Of a stretch of 64,000 bases of DNA, positions 8,818 through 19,668 are shown one piece after another (positions within the stretch are counted from its first letter, which is position 1; every line of letters starts with the position of its first letter). This DNA is from Methylobacterium nonmethylotrophicum. Lineage in GTDB: Bacteria > Pseudomonadota > Alphaproteobacteria > Rhizobiales > Beijerinckiaceae. Below the pieces are notes generated by a model. That model saw nothing but the letters and a program-made list of their open reading frames with translations, had not been told where the DNA came from and searched no databases. Made by a program: the position numbers and the translations under genes. Location: positions 26,045 through 90,044 of the forward strand of contig NZ_SRLB01000025.1 in assembly GCF_004745635.1 (NCBI RefSeq), written 5' to 3'.

Positions 8818-10175
8818 CACGAGAGAGCCTTCCGGGGTGCGCCCTGCGGCTGCGCCATGGCGACGGCGTAGAGCAGGAGGCCGGCCAGCATGATCAGGAA
8901 GCCCGCGAGGGACTGGATCGGCCGCACGGCGACGAGGTGGATCATCATGAACAGGGTGACGGAGAGGAAGACCATCGGCGTCACCGGGTAGCCCCAGGCG
9001 CGGTAGGGCCGCGGGAGGTCGGGCCGGGTGATGCGCAGCTTCATCAGCCCGAGCACCGCCAGGAAGGAGCAGAAGGTCAGGCTGAACTGGATGAAGTCCA
9101 GCACCGCCTCGAAGCTCTGGGTGAGCAGCAGAAGGCTGGCGACGCCGCATTGCAGGAGGAGCGCCGGCACCGGCGCGCCGTTGCGCGAGCGGCGGGCGAA
9201 GATCCGCAGCGGGCCGACATCCTCGCCCATCGCCAGGGTGACCCGCGGGCCGATCCACATCATGGCGCCGATCGTCGGCACCAGCCCGGCGCAGATCAGG
9301 GCGCCGACGACCCGCGCGCCCTCCTCGCCGAAGACGTGCCGGCCGGCGATCAGCGCCACGTCGACCTGCCCGGCGAGCTCGGAGACCGGCGTCGTGTAGA
9401 GAAAGACCGCGTTGAGGGCGACGTACAGCACCAGCACCAGCCCGGTGCCGAGGAACAGGGCCCGGGGCAGGCTGCGCTGCGGGTCCTTGATCTCGCCGAC
9501 GATGTAGGTCGCGGCGTTCCAGCCCGAATAGGCGTACATCACGAAGACGAGGCTGATCGCGAAGGCGGCGCTCATCACCTGGGCCGGGTCGGCGAGGCTC
9601 GGCGCGAAGCTGATCGCCTGCGGCCCGGCCTGGCCGCCGCGGGCGAAGCCCGCCACCACGAAGGCGAGGATCAGGGCGAGCTTCAGGAGCGTGAAGCCGA
9701 CCTGGAAGGCGCTGCCGTGGCGGGTGCCGCGCAGGTGCACCGCGGTCACGATCCAGATCACCGCGAGGCCGAGCAGGAGCGGGGAGGCACCCGGCAGCAC
9801 CGCCTTGGCGTATTGCCCGAAGGCCATCGCGGCGAGCGCCACGGGGGCCGCGAACCCGACCGTCGCCGAGAGCCAGCCGGCCAGGAACCCGACCGCCGGA
9901 TTGTAGCAACGGGTCAGGAAGTTGTACTCGCCGCTCGAGCGCGGGAACATCGCCGCCAGTTCCGCGTAGCAGAATGCCCCGCACAGGGCCACGACCCCGC
10001 CGACGAACCACAGCAGAAGCAGGACGAAGCCCGACGAGATATCTTTGACCTGAAATCCCAGGCTCGTGAACACCCCGACGCCGACCATGTCGGCGACCAC
10101 GATCGCGGTTGCCGCCAGGGTAGTGACTGTGGGCGCGGCTCTCGGATGCGCTGTCTCGTCCGTCATGATTGCCAT
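8817..10175 (-). CDS. APC-family amino acid permease
   Basis: A 452-residue integral membrane protein of the amino acid-polyamine-organocation superfamily with about twelve hydrophobic segments. The first helix carries the family signature VADMVGVGVFTSLGF. Other hallmarks are FCYAELAAMFPRSSGEY in helix 2 and YAYSGWNAATYIVGEIKDP in helix 6. It probably imports or exchanges an amino acid or amine by cation symport or antiport. Translation may begin at 10175 or at the ATG at 10166. It heads the run permease, unknown secreted protein, caspase, hydrolase. Confidence 0.93.
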   Translation of the reverse strand: MAIMTDETAHPRAAPTVTTLAATAIVVADMVGVGVFTSLGFQVKDISSGFVLLLLWFVGGVVALCGAFCYAELAAMFPRSSGEYNFLTRCYNPAVGFLAGWLSATVGFAAPVALAAMAFGQYAKAVLPGASPLLLGLAVIWIVTAVHLRGTRHGSAFQVGFTLLKLALILAFVVAGFARGGQAGPQAISFAPSLADPAQVMSAAFAISLVFVMYAYSGWNAATYIVGEIKDPQRSLPRALFLGTGLVLVLYVALNAVFLYTTPVSELAGQVDVALIAGRHVFGEEGARVVGALICAGLVPTIGAMMWIGPRVTLAMGEDVGPLRIFARRSRNGAPVPALLLQCGVASLLLLTQSFEAVLDFIQFSLTFCSFLAVLGLMKLRITRPDLPRPYRAWGYPVTPMVFLSVTLFMMIHLVAVRPIQSLAGFLIMLAGLLLYAVAMAQPQGAPRKALS

Positions 10176-10381
10176 CCGAACGCGGCCTCCAAAAAGCCAC
10201 AGGCATTCTTCCTAGTCAGGATGCGGTTTACAATCCGTATTCCGCCGTGGATCGCAGGCGATCGTCTTGTGTGCCCCGGACACCACGTTCGGGGATGCGC
10301 AGGAAGGCCTCATTAAGCATGTTTGCCTAAGGTCGAACGGGCGCGGCTCTCTGCGGCCGTGCCGGACGGGAAAGGCCGGCG

Positions 10382-11803
10382 ATGCGGGTCGAGAGGTCAG
10401 GCTGGCAGGATGACGACGGTCGCGCCGAGGCGCGCGGCCCGGAGCGGGGCGTCAGCCTGCGCGAGGCCTGGGCGCAGGCCGGCCACCGGATGATGCCGAT
10501 GCAGGGTGCCGCGCGGGCGGTGGCCTTTCCCCTCCCACGCGCTATTCCCGTGCGGCTCGTGCGCGTCCAGCCGCCGCTGCGCGACGCGCGCCTGCCGCCC
10601 CGACGCCGGGGCAACAGAGGCCTGTTCGCCGGATTGGCCCTCGCCTCCCTTGCCCTGACGGCGGCCTGCGGCTCCCTGGTGACGCCTGCGCCCGAGGCGG
10701 CGCGGTCCGTCCGCAGCGAGGCCGCATCCCCGCCCGCCCCGAAGGTGGCCGCGCGCATCGCGGCGGCCGAGCCGGCGCCCCGTCCGGCCCCCGCGCCGGT
10801 CGCCGAGGCGCCCCGGGCCGAGCCGGTGCTGCCGCCCGACCGGCCCGAACCGCGCCGTGCGCCGGCGCCCCAGGAGGCACTCTCCGCCCGCACCGCCCTG
10901 GTGGCCTTCGACGCGGCGCCCTTCCCGTATGACGGCCTGGTGCCGGGCCGCGGCCGCTTCCTCGACGTGGCGGAGGACGGCCGGCGCGGCCACCGCACGG
11001 CGCGGGGCGGCGTGCTGTGGGAGGAGCAGACCTTCGGCGACAACCGGGTGCTCCTCCACGTGCCGCCGGGCTTCGACCCGGGGAAGCCCGCCACCCTGGT
11101 GGTGTTCTTCCACGGCCACGGCGCGACGCTCTCCCGCGACGTGCTCGCCCGCCAGCAGGTGCCCGCGCAGGTCACCGCCTCGGGCGCCAACGCCGTCCTG
11201 GTGGCGCCGCAATTCGCCGTGGATGCCCGCGATTCGAGCGCCGGCCGCTTCTGGGAGCCGGGCGGCTTCAGCCGCTTCCTCGCCGAGGCGGCGTCGCACC
11301 TCGCCCAGGCGGCCGGGACACCGGACCGGACGCGGGCCTTCGCGACCATGCCGGTGGTGATCGTCGCCTATAGCGGCGGCTTCGCCCCCGCGGCCTGGAG
11401 CCTGAAGGATCAGGGCGCCGGGGCCCGGATCCGCGGCGTCGTGCTCCTCGACGCCCTCTACGGCGAGCTCGACACCTACGCCGACTGGGCCACCGGGAGC
11501 CGCGACCGCTTCCTCGTCAGCGCCTATACGCGCTTCACGCAGGCGCGGAACGGGGAGCTGGAGCGGGTGCTCGCCCGCCGCGGCCTCCCCACAGGCCGCA
11601 CCCTGCCGGACCGCCTGACGACCGGCGCGACCTTCCTGCCGACCGGGCCCGAGGCCAATCACGCCGACTACGTCACCCAGGCCTGGACCGAGGAGCCCCT
11701 GGCCGACATCCTGCGCCGCCTTCCCGACGGGGCCCGCGGCACGCCCGTCGCGGCTTTGGACGAGCCCCGCCGCGAGCGCCGGGCCGGCATCGCGCCGCAA
11801 TAG
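10382..11803 (+). CDS. Alpha/beta hydrolase-like lipoprotein
   Basis: A 473-residue reading frame; starts at 10490, 10493 or 10499 are as likely as 10382. A hydrophobic segment GLFAGLALASLALTAACGS near residues 80-98 ends in a lipobox-like LTAAC, so the mature protein may be a lipoprotein. A Pro/Ala-rich linker follows to about residue 160. The C-terminal part looks like an alpha/beta hydrolase or esterase: VVFFHGHGAT (oxyanion region), VIVAYSGGFAPAAW (nucleophile Ser) and ANHADYV (candidate His). Substrate unknown. It stands alone. Confidence 0.75.
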   Translation: MRVERSGWQDDDGRAEARGPERGVSLREAWAQAGHRMMPMQGAARAVAFPLPRAIPVRLVRVQPPLRDARLPPRRRGNRGLFAGLALASLALTAACGSLVTPAPEAARSVRSEAASPPAPKVAARIAAAEPAPRPAPAPVAEAPRAEPVLPPDRPEPRRAPAPQEALSARTALVAFDAAPFPYDGLVPGRGRFLDVAEDGRRGHRTARGGVLWEEQTFGDNRVLLHVPPGFDPGKPATLVVFFHGHGATLSRDVLARQQVPAQVTASGANAVLVAPQFAVDARDSSAGRFWEPGGFSRFLAEAASHLAQAAGTPDRTRAFATMPVVIVAYSGGFAPAAWSLKDQGAGARIRGVVLLDALYGELDTYADWATGSRDRFLVSAYTRFTQARNGELERVLARRGLPTGRTLPDRLTTGATFLPTGPEANHADYVTQAWTEEPLADILRRLPDGARGTPVAALDEPRRERRAGIAPQ

Positions 11804-11895
11804 GGCGCGGAGCCGGGCCCCCGGCCGGCCCCGGCCCGAACGTCCTCGGACGGCACGGCCGGCAGAGGGCCGGCGGACCGCGGTCGCGCCTCCTC

Positions 11896-12366
11896 TCACA
11901 TGAAGCTGTCCGCCGACAGGAAGACGTGCCCCTCGATGAGAACCTCGAAATCCGGCGCGAGGTCGCCATTCACGTTGATCTGGAGCAGCGTGTCCCCGCC
12001 CTGGAACTGCTGCCGCGCCTGGCCCTGGTAGTTGAAGCTCTCTCCTCCGATGAAGGCGATATCGCACTGAAAGCCCGCCACATCCGTCATCGTGTCGAAG
12101 GCCGGCGGGATCTTGTCGGATGCCGGATCGAAATCCGTGATGACGTCGCGGTGGCCTGCGCCCACGCCCGAGTCGAGGGACGAGCCCCAGTTCCGGAACA
12201 GGAACACGTCGGATCCGGTGCCGCCGGCGAGCGTGTCGGCGCCGTTGCCGCCGCGCAGGTCGTGATGGACCCGGGCGGTCCAGGACGGCCACGGGATCGA
12301 GGCGCGGGTCCGGGCGAGCGTATCGAGTCGATCTTCGATCGCCTGCGATCTCCGATCGCCGGCACC
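11896..12366 (-). pseudogene. C-terminal fragment of an RTX calcium-binding protein
   Basis: In this frame a classic RTX nonapeptide segment, LRGGNGADTLAGGTGSDVF, is followed by FRNWGSSLDSGVGAGHRDVITDFDPASDKI, the usual C-terminal domain of type I-secreted RTX proteins, and a normal stop at 11896. The frame is open upstream only to 12366, where a stop falls inside a copy of the intergenic repeat. There is no good start, and only one or two calcium-binding repeats remain. The natural reading is a gene end cut off at the repeat boundary. A GTG at 12207 could make a 103-residue peptide, but that would begin inside the RTX repeat. Confidence 0.7.
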
Positions 12367-12390
12367 TCAGGATGAGGTCGTGGGTGAGAG
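12363..12390. repeat. Partial copy of the CCTCAGGATGAGG intergenic repeat
   Basis: CACCTCAGGATGAGGTCGTGGG matches one arm end of the palindromic repeat found at 24892-25038 and 49496-49614. Only one side is present here, directly against the broken RTX frame. Confidence 0.65.
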
Positions 12391-12496
12391 GGGCTGATGC
12401 TGCCGCAAAACCTCGCTGTCGTGGACCGTGAGCTGCATGGCGGAATTCTGCTTAGGCCCGGAGGAGGAACCCGCCGTCACGGCTCCCGACGGACGC

Positions 12497-12733
12497 TCAC
12501 CGCCGGCGCACCAGGCCGTGCAGGATCGCGACCGCGAACGACGCGGCGGCACCGACCGGGATCGACGCGAGAACGATCGCGGCGATGCCCATCTGGCAGC
12601 CGCCGCTGTCGAAGGGTTGCCCGCAGCCCGGCGTGGCGCGGGAGACGATGATCTCGACGAGGAGCGCGACGACCGGCGCGAGGGCGGCACCGAGCAGGCT
12701 CCACAGGAGCGCGCGTCCGACGATGGCGAGCAT
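12497..12733 (-). CDS. Small membrane protein, hypothetical
   Basis: From the ATG at 12733 this encodes 78 residues. An AAGGAGT ribosome-binding site four bases upstream fixes the start; longer in-frame starts to 12943 are less likely. Two hydrophobic segments are visible (ALLWSLLGAALAPVVALLVEI and MGIAAIVLASIPVGAAASFA), joined by a short loop with two cysteines (TPGCGQPFDSGGCQ) and ending in Arg-Arg-Arg. No family recognised. Confidence 0.65.
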   Translation of the reverse strand: MLAIVGRALLWSLLGAALAPVVALLVEIIVSRATPGCGQPFDSGGCQMGIAAIVLASIPVGAAASFAVAILHGLVRRR

Positions 12734-12945
12734 CGCGACTCCTTCCCGGCACCGGCCGGCGCGTCGGCGAGGGCCGATCGGATGGGCGGACAGCCATGAC
12801 GCTACAACGTGGGAACAGCGTCGATTGCAGCCCGGTCCGACTCCGCCGCATGCAGTTGCCACATAGATATAGCCCTCCCGCCACAGAAGCGCAGGGCACG
12901 AAATGAGCGGCAGTTCAGGTCTTGGCTGCCACATGCGGCCCAATC

Positions 12946-14586
12946 CTAGGGGTTGACCCTGAGACCCACCAGGTACGTGTCCGCGTGGTAGCTCGACCCG
13001 ACCGCGGTGCTGCGCAGGGCTTCGCGGGCGTAGCTCGCCCGGAGGCCGAGCCAGCGGTTGAGGCGGTAATCGAGCTTGACGCCGGCGCTGTAGCCCTGCT
13101 CGCGGATGCTGGTGCCCTGGTAGTCGTTGCTGATGAGGGTCCCGGTCAGCGTCAGCCGCAGATTGCGGCGCAGGTCGTGGGTCAGCTCGGCGACGGCGGT
13201 ACGGGTGACGATGCCGCTCGCCCCCGGCACGATGGTCTCGATCACACCGGTCGAGGCGCCGACCCGCAGCGAGGTGAGCGGGGTCGCCGCCCAGGTCACC
13301 GCGCCGTCGACCACCGGGCCGGTGACGTCGCGCAGGCGGCTGTCGGCGTAGCGGCGCGACAGGTAGCCGCCCGAGACCTCGCCGGTGAGGAGACGGCTGA
13401 CCTCGAAGGTCGTGCCGCCCCGCACCGTGATGCCGTCGGAATCGCGGCGCAGGCCGTACTGGTCGACCACGAAGTCGTGGATGCGGGTATCGACCAGCGT
13501 GTCGACGAAGGGGGTGAAGCCGGGCCGGATCTCGTAGCCGGTGCGCAGGCGCAGGCCGAACTGGTTGACGTTGCGGTCGTCCTGGCGCAGCACCGTGCCG
13601 TCGGTCAGCTGGGCATTCTCGAAGGTCTGGCGGTCGACGAGGCCCGACACCGTGACCTGGAGCCGGTTGAAGTTCTGCGTCACCCCGACGGTCCCGCCAT
13701 AGGTGGCGACGAGCGGCCGGTCGCGGACCTGGGCGTTGAGGTCCGGGCTGCCGGCCCGCTGGGTCGAGAGGCCGTAGCGGCCCTCGACGTCGACCTTGGT
13801 GTCGCGGGTGACGTCGAGGCGCAGCCGCATCGCGCCGTCGCCGTCCGGCCGGTTGGCGTTGGGGTTGTCCGGATAGGCGAAGTAGCCGCCGCGCAGCTCG
13901 CCGGTGAGCGAATGGGACGACCAGTCGCTCTCGACGCGCAATTCGCCCTGGCTGCGCAGCACCATCGAGCCGCGGCGCACCGTCGAGCGGTCGGGGTTCG
14001 AATCGTAGCCGACGCTCTGCTGCAGGGCCGGATACAGGGTGAGGCTGCCGGCCCGGATGCCGAGCGGCGCGTAGGGGTCGAGGGGATCGAGCCGCCGCCG
14101 TAGCAGGGGGGTGCCGGCGGTCGCGATGTCGGGCAGGCCCGAGACCGGGATCTGCACGGTCGGGCGCAGGCGCAGGTCGTCGCTCACGTCCTGCTGGGTC
14201 GTCTGGCGGATGATCGCGGTGGTGGGCTGGCGGGTGCGCCGCTGCGGCGGGGTGCGCGGCCGGGCGCCGGAGCGGGAGGCCGAGCCCCCCGCCGGGCGGG
14301 CGCCGGCGCGGGGCAGGCTCCGGGAGAGGGCGGGGTTGGTCCCGCGCAGCGCGAAGGTGTCGGGATCCTGGCCGCCCGGGAGCGGGCCGGCGAGGATCGG
14401 GTCGGTCGCGAGGCTCGCGCCCGCACCCGAGGGCAGGGCGGTCTGGGCGAGGGCGGTCTGGGCCAAGACGATGGGGACCAGGACGATTTGGGCCAGGCCC
14501 GTCCCGGCCGCGAGGAGGACCGCCGAGAGGGCCGGGATCGACACGCCGGGCCGGGCGTTTCCGCGTGTTCGCCGCTCGTCCGCCAC
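12946..14586 (-). CDS. Outer-membrane beta-barrel protein
   Basis: A 546-residue protein with a signal sequence (SAVLLAAGTGLAQ), a Pro/Arg-rich unstructured region to about residue 150, then alternating polar/hydrophobic strands typical of a transmembrane barrel to the C-terminus. The segment starting YPALQQSVGYDSNPDR and repeated Asp/Arg/Tyr-containing strands resemble the large outer-membrane barrels (BBP2/DUF-type) often found with exopolysaccharide loci in alphaproteobacteria. It ends in VGLRVNP rather than a terminal Phe. Role unknown; pore or polysaccharide-related function is inference. Confidence 0.8.
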   Translation of the reverse strand: MADERRTRGNARPGVSIPALSAVLLAAGTGLAQIVLVPIVLAQTALAQTALPSGAGASLATDPILAGPLPGGQDPDTFALRGTNPALSRSLPRAGARPAGGSASRSGARPRTPPQRRTRQPTTAIIRQTTQQDVSDDLRLRPTVQIPVSGLPDIATAGTPLLRRRLDPLDPYAPLGIRAGSLTLYPALQQSVGYDSNPDRSTVRRGSMVLRSQGELRVESDWSSHSLTGELRGGYFAYPDNPNANRPDGDGAMRLRLDVTRDTKVDVEGRYGLSTQRAGSPDLNAQVRDRPLVATYGGTVGVTQNFNRLQVTVSGLVDRQTFENAQLTDGTVLRQDDRNVNQFGLRLRTGYEIRPGFTPFVDTLVDTRIHDFVVDQYGLRRDSDGITVRGGTTFEVSRLLTGEVSGGYLSRRYADSRLRDVTGPVVDGAVTWAATPLTSLRVGASTGVIETIVPGASGIVTRTAVAELTHDLRRNLRLTLTGTLISNDYQGTSIREQGYSAGVKLDYRLNRWLGLRASYAREALRSTAVGSSYHADTYLVGLRVNP

Positions 14587-14663
14587 GGGCCTGCCGCTCC
14601 GCTCCGCCCGGGCCCGTCAGGGGCGCCGGTCCATCATGGTTAAGAGCGGTACAACGATCGAGG

Positions 14664-15278
<615 letters not shown>

Positions 15279-15351
15279 CGCCGCATCCGCCCGGTGGAAA
15301 CGCCCGCATCCGCACCTTCTGGTGCGGGCACCGAAACCTTATATTCGGCGC

Positions 15352-17313
<1,962 letters not shown>

Positions 17314-17488
17314 GCGCCCAGCATGATGAGCGGGAAGGAGAGGTTACGTAACCACGTACTTCAGCCTATCCGGCACTTCATCACCGACTCTTCTCGTCAT
17401 CAGTACAGTTTCGCGTCGGCAGCGAGGCTGAATTGGTGATGCCGCGTGTCGACGATGCCGCTAAGAACAGCCGAACACCGGCGCGAAA

Positions 17489-18187
17489 CTAGCGCTCCTC
17501 CGGCCCATAGGCGGCCAGGAACACCCGCACCGCCTCGGCGACCCAGTAGGTCGTCTCGGCCTCGGTCGGCGGGTCGCCGACCGAGAACAGAAGCCGGCGC
17601 ATCGTCGTGGCGGCGCAGAGGTCGAAGAAGTGGCGCGCGGCGAGGTCGGTATCCATCGGGCGCAGGCGCCCGGCGGCGATCTGGGCGTCGAGATAGGCGC
17701 GCAGGCGCGCCCGGCCGACGAGCGGCCCGGCCTCGTAGAACGCCCGGCCGAAGCGCGGGAATTTCTCCACCGCGCCGATCACCATCCGGACCGAGGCGAT
17801 ATGCTCGGGCCGCACCATCGCCTCGAGCAGGCTGGTGCCGAGACGGCGCAAGACGGCGGCGACGTCCGGGTCCTCGTCGTCGAGGCGCAGCAGGCTCTCG
17901 GCCAGCGTCCGCTTCTGCTCGACGGTCAGCGCCTCGAACAAGGCCTCCTTGCTGTCGAAATAGACGTAGAGCGTGCCCTTCGAGACCCCCGCCGCCTTGG
18001 CGATCGCCCCCATGCTGGCGCCGTCGAAGCCGGCGGCGAGGAAGACCTCGCGGGCCCCGTCCATGATCTGGCGGCGCTTGTCGGACTCGGCGGGTGGCGG
18101 GCTCAAGGCGGTGTCGGTCATCGTCGGGGCCATGGGGTCGAGGGCCATTGTGGAGGCGCGGGGTTCGGTCGGTGTGCGGCACCGCAC
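17489..18187 (-). CDS. TetR-family transcriptional regulator
   Basis: A 232-residue repressor (possibly 210 if the ATG at 18121 is used). The helix-turn-helix is clear: DGAREVFLAAGFDGASMGAI, then AKAAGVSKGTLYVYFDSKEALF. The C-terminal domain is the ligand-sensing, dimerising part. It is divergent from an EmrAB-type efflux pair, and a perfect 23-bp palindrome lies in the shared promoter region, so it very likely represses both itself and the pump and releases on binding a pump substrate. Confidence 0.93.
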   Translation of the reverse strand: MRCRTPTEPRASTMALDPMAPTMTDTALSPPPAESDKRRQIMDGAREVFLAAGFDGASMGAIAKAAGVSKGTLYVYFDSKEALFEALTVEQKRTLAESLLRLDDEDPDVAAVLRRLGTSLLEAMVRPEHIASVRMVIGAVEKFPRFGRAFYEAGPLVGRARLRAYLDAQIAAGRLRPMDTDLAARHFFDLCAATTMRRLLFSVGDPPTEAETTYWVAEAVRVFLAAYGPEER

Positions 18188-18217
18188 ATTCCGTGCCTGG
18201 AACCGCAGAGAGCATCG

Positions 18218-18240
18218 ATTGACCGAACGGTTCGGTCAAT
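18218..18240. promoter_or_regulatory. Perfect TetR-type operator
   Basis: ATTGACCGAAC, one central G, then GTTCGGTCAAT: a perfect 11-bp inverted repeat between the divergent tetR-like gene (start 18187) and the efflux operon (start 18327). The spacing to both starts fits a shared repression site. GACCGAACGGTTCGGTC is the core seen at many TetR-controlled efflux promoters. Confidence 0.8.
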
Positions 18241-18326
18241 CTAGTATCGCGGACATTCGAGAGCCGTCAACCGGTACCGGCAGATAACCGATACGCGCGG
18301 ATGATGGCGGCGACGGGTGACAGACG

Positions 18327-19634
18327 ATGGCGTTCCGAGACGATTACGCGCAGGGCCGGCCCGCCGGCGAGGCGGTCCTGGAGGCCGCTCCGACGACCGC
18401 CCCGGGGCCCAGGGCTGCTCCCAGGACCGAGGCGGCCCCGGTCCAGCCCCCCGCCACGCTGCCCGCCGCCGCGCCTCTCGTGACCGAGCCTCCTCCCGTC
18501 AAGCGCAAGCGGCCGCTGCGCCGCCTGATCCTGCTCGCCCTGCTCGCCGGGGGCGGCACCTACGGCGCCTATGCCGGCCGCGAATGGTGGACGACCGGGC
18601 GCTTCTTCGTCTCGACCGACGACGCCTACGTCCAGGCCGACATCTCGACGCTCGCCGCCAAGGTCTCGGGCTATCTCGAGGCGGTGCCGGTGGTGAACGG
18701 CCAGGCGGTCAAGGCCGGCGACGTCATCGCCCGGATCGAGGACGGCGACTACCGCCTGGCGCTCAAGGCCGCCGAGGACAAGCTCGCCACGCAGAGGAGC
18801 ACCATCGCCCGCATCGCCCGCCAGGCGGAGGCCGCCCGCGCCCAGGTGCTGCAGGGACAGGCCCAGATCGACGCCGCCAGGGCCGATCAGGTGCGGGCGG
18901 CGGCCGACTACCAGCGCCAGCAGCAGCTCGCGCAATCCGAGTTCGCCGCCAAGTCGCGCCTCGAGCAGGCGCGAGCCGACCGCGACCGGTCGGACGCCAC
19001 CGTGAAGGGCGCCGAGGCCAACCTGATCGCCCTCAGGGCCAACGTCGCCGTGCTCGAGGCGCAGGCCAACGAGGCCGAAAGCCTGGCGGCCGAGCTGCGC
19101 ACCGCGGTCGACCGCGCCAGGCGCGACCTCTCCTTCACGGTCCTGCGCGCGCCCTTCGACGGGGTGATCGGCAACAAGGCCACCGAGGCCGGGGCCTACG
19201 TGGCGCCGGGCTCGCGCATCGCCGCGCTCGTGCCGCTGCAGAGCGCCCGGGTCGACGCCAACTTCAAGGAGACGCAGCTCGGCCGGGTCCGGGTCGGCCA
19301 GCCGGTCCATATCCGGGTCGATGCCTGGCCCGACCGCGACATCCTCGGCACCGTCGAGAGCCTGTCGCCGGCCTCCGGTTCGGTGTTCAGCCTGCTGCCG
19401 CCCGACAACGCCACCGGCAACTTCACCAAGATCGTCCAGCGCCTGCCCGTGCGGGTGCGGGTGCCGGAGGCGATCGCCCGGGAAGGCCTGCTGCGGCCGG
19501 GCCTCTCGGTGGTGGTGCGGGTCGACACGCGCGGCCTCGACGAGTCGCAGCCCCCGGCCCCGATCGAGCCGCACCCGACGGTGTCGGAGGCCAAGCCGAC
19601 CGTGACCTCGGCGCTGCACATCACGGGCCGCTGA
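18327..19634 (+). CDS. HlyD/EmrA-type membrane fusion protein
   Basis: A 435-residue periplasmic adaptor of a tripartite drug efflux pump. It has a cytoplasmic N-terminus of about 60 residues, one membrane segment (LRRLILLALLAGGGTYGAYAG), a lipoyl half-motif (TDDAYVQADISTLAAKVSGYL), a long alanine-rich coiled coil from about 150 to 260, the second lipoyl half (APFDGVIGNKATEAGAYVAPG) and a beta-barrel domain with RVDANFKETQLGRVRVGQPV. It sits 34 bases before the matching EmrB-type permease and under the TetR operator. Confidence 0.93.
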   Translation: MAFRDDYAQGRPAGEAVLEAAPTTAPGPRAAPRTEAAPVQPPATLPAAAPLVTEPPPVKRKRPLRRLILLALLAGGGTYGAYAGREWWTTGRFFVSTDDAYVQADISTLAAKVSGYLEAVPVVNGQAVKAGDVIARIEDGDYRLALKAAEDKLATQRSTIARIARQAEAARAQVLQGQAQIDAARADQVRAAADYQRQQQLAQSEFAAKSRLEQARADRDRSDATVKGAEANLIALRANVAVLEAQANEAESLAAELRTAVDRARRDLSFTVLRAPFDGVIGNKATEAGAYVAPGSRIAALVPLQSARVDANFKETQLGRVRVGQPVHIRVDAWPDRDILGTVESLSPASGSVFSLLPPDNATGNFTKIVQRLPVRVRVPEAIAREGLLRPGLSVVVRVDTRGLDESQPPAPIEPHPTVSEAKPTVTSALHITGR

Positions 19635-19668
19635 GGCAGCGAGGGCCGGGAAGGGGCGCGAGACGACC

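Noticed and set aside
12207..12366. The RTX fragment as a complete small protein starting at GTG 12207
   Set aside because: The start would fall inside an RTX repeat, and the repeat pattern continues upstream, so a truncated gene is more likely.
15311..15328. Hairpin CCGCACC-TTCT-GGTGCGG between the GNAT gene and mutL
   Set aside because: The stem is short, has no T-run and no clear partner gene to end; a chance GC-rich hairpin is likely here.
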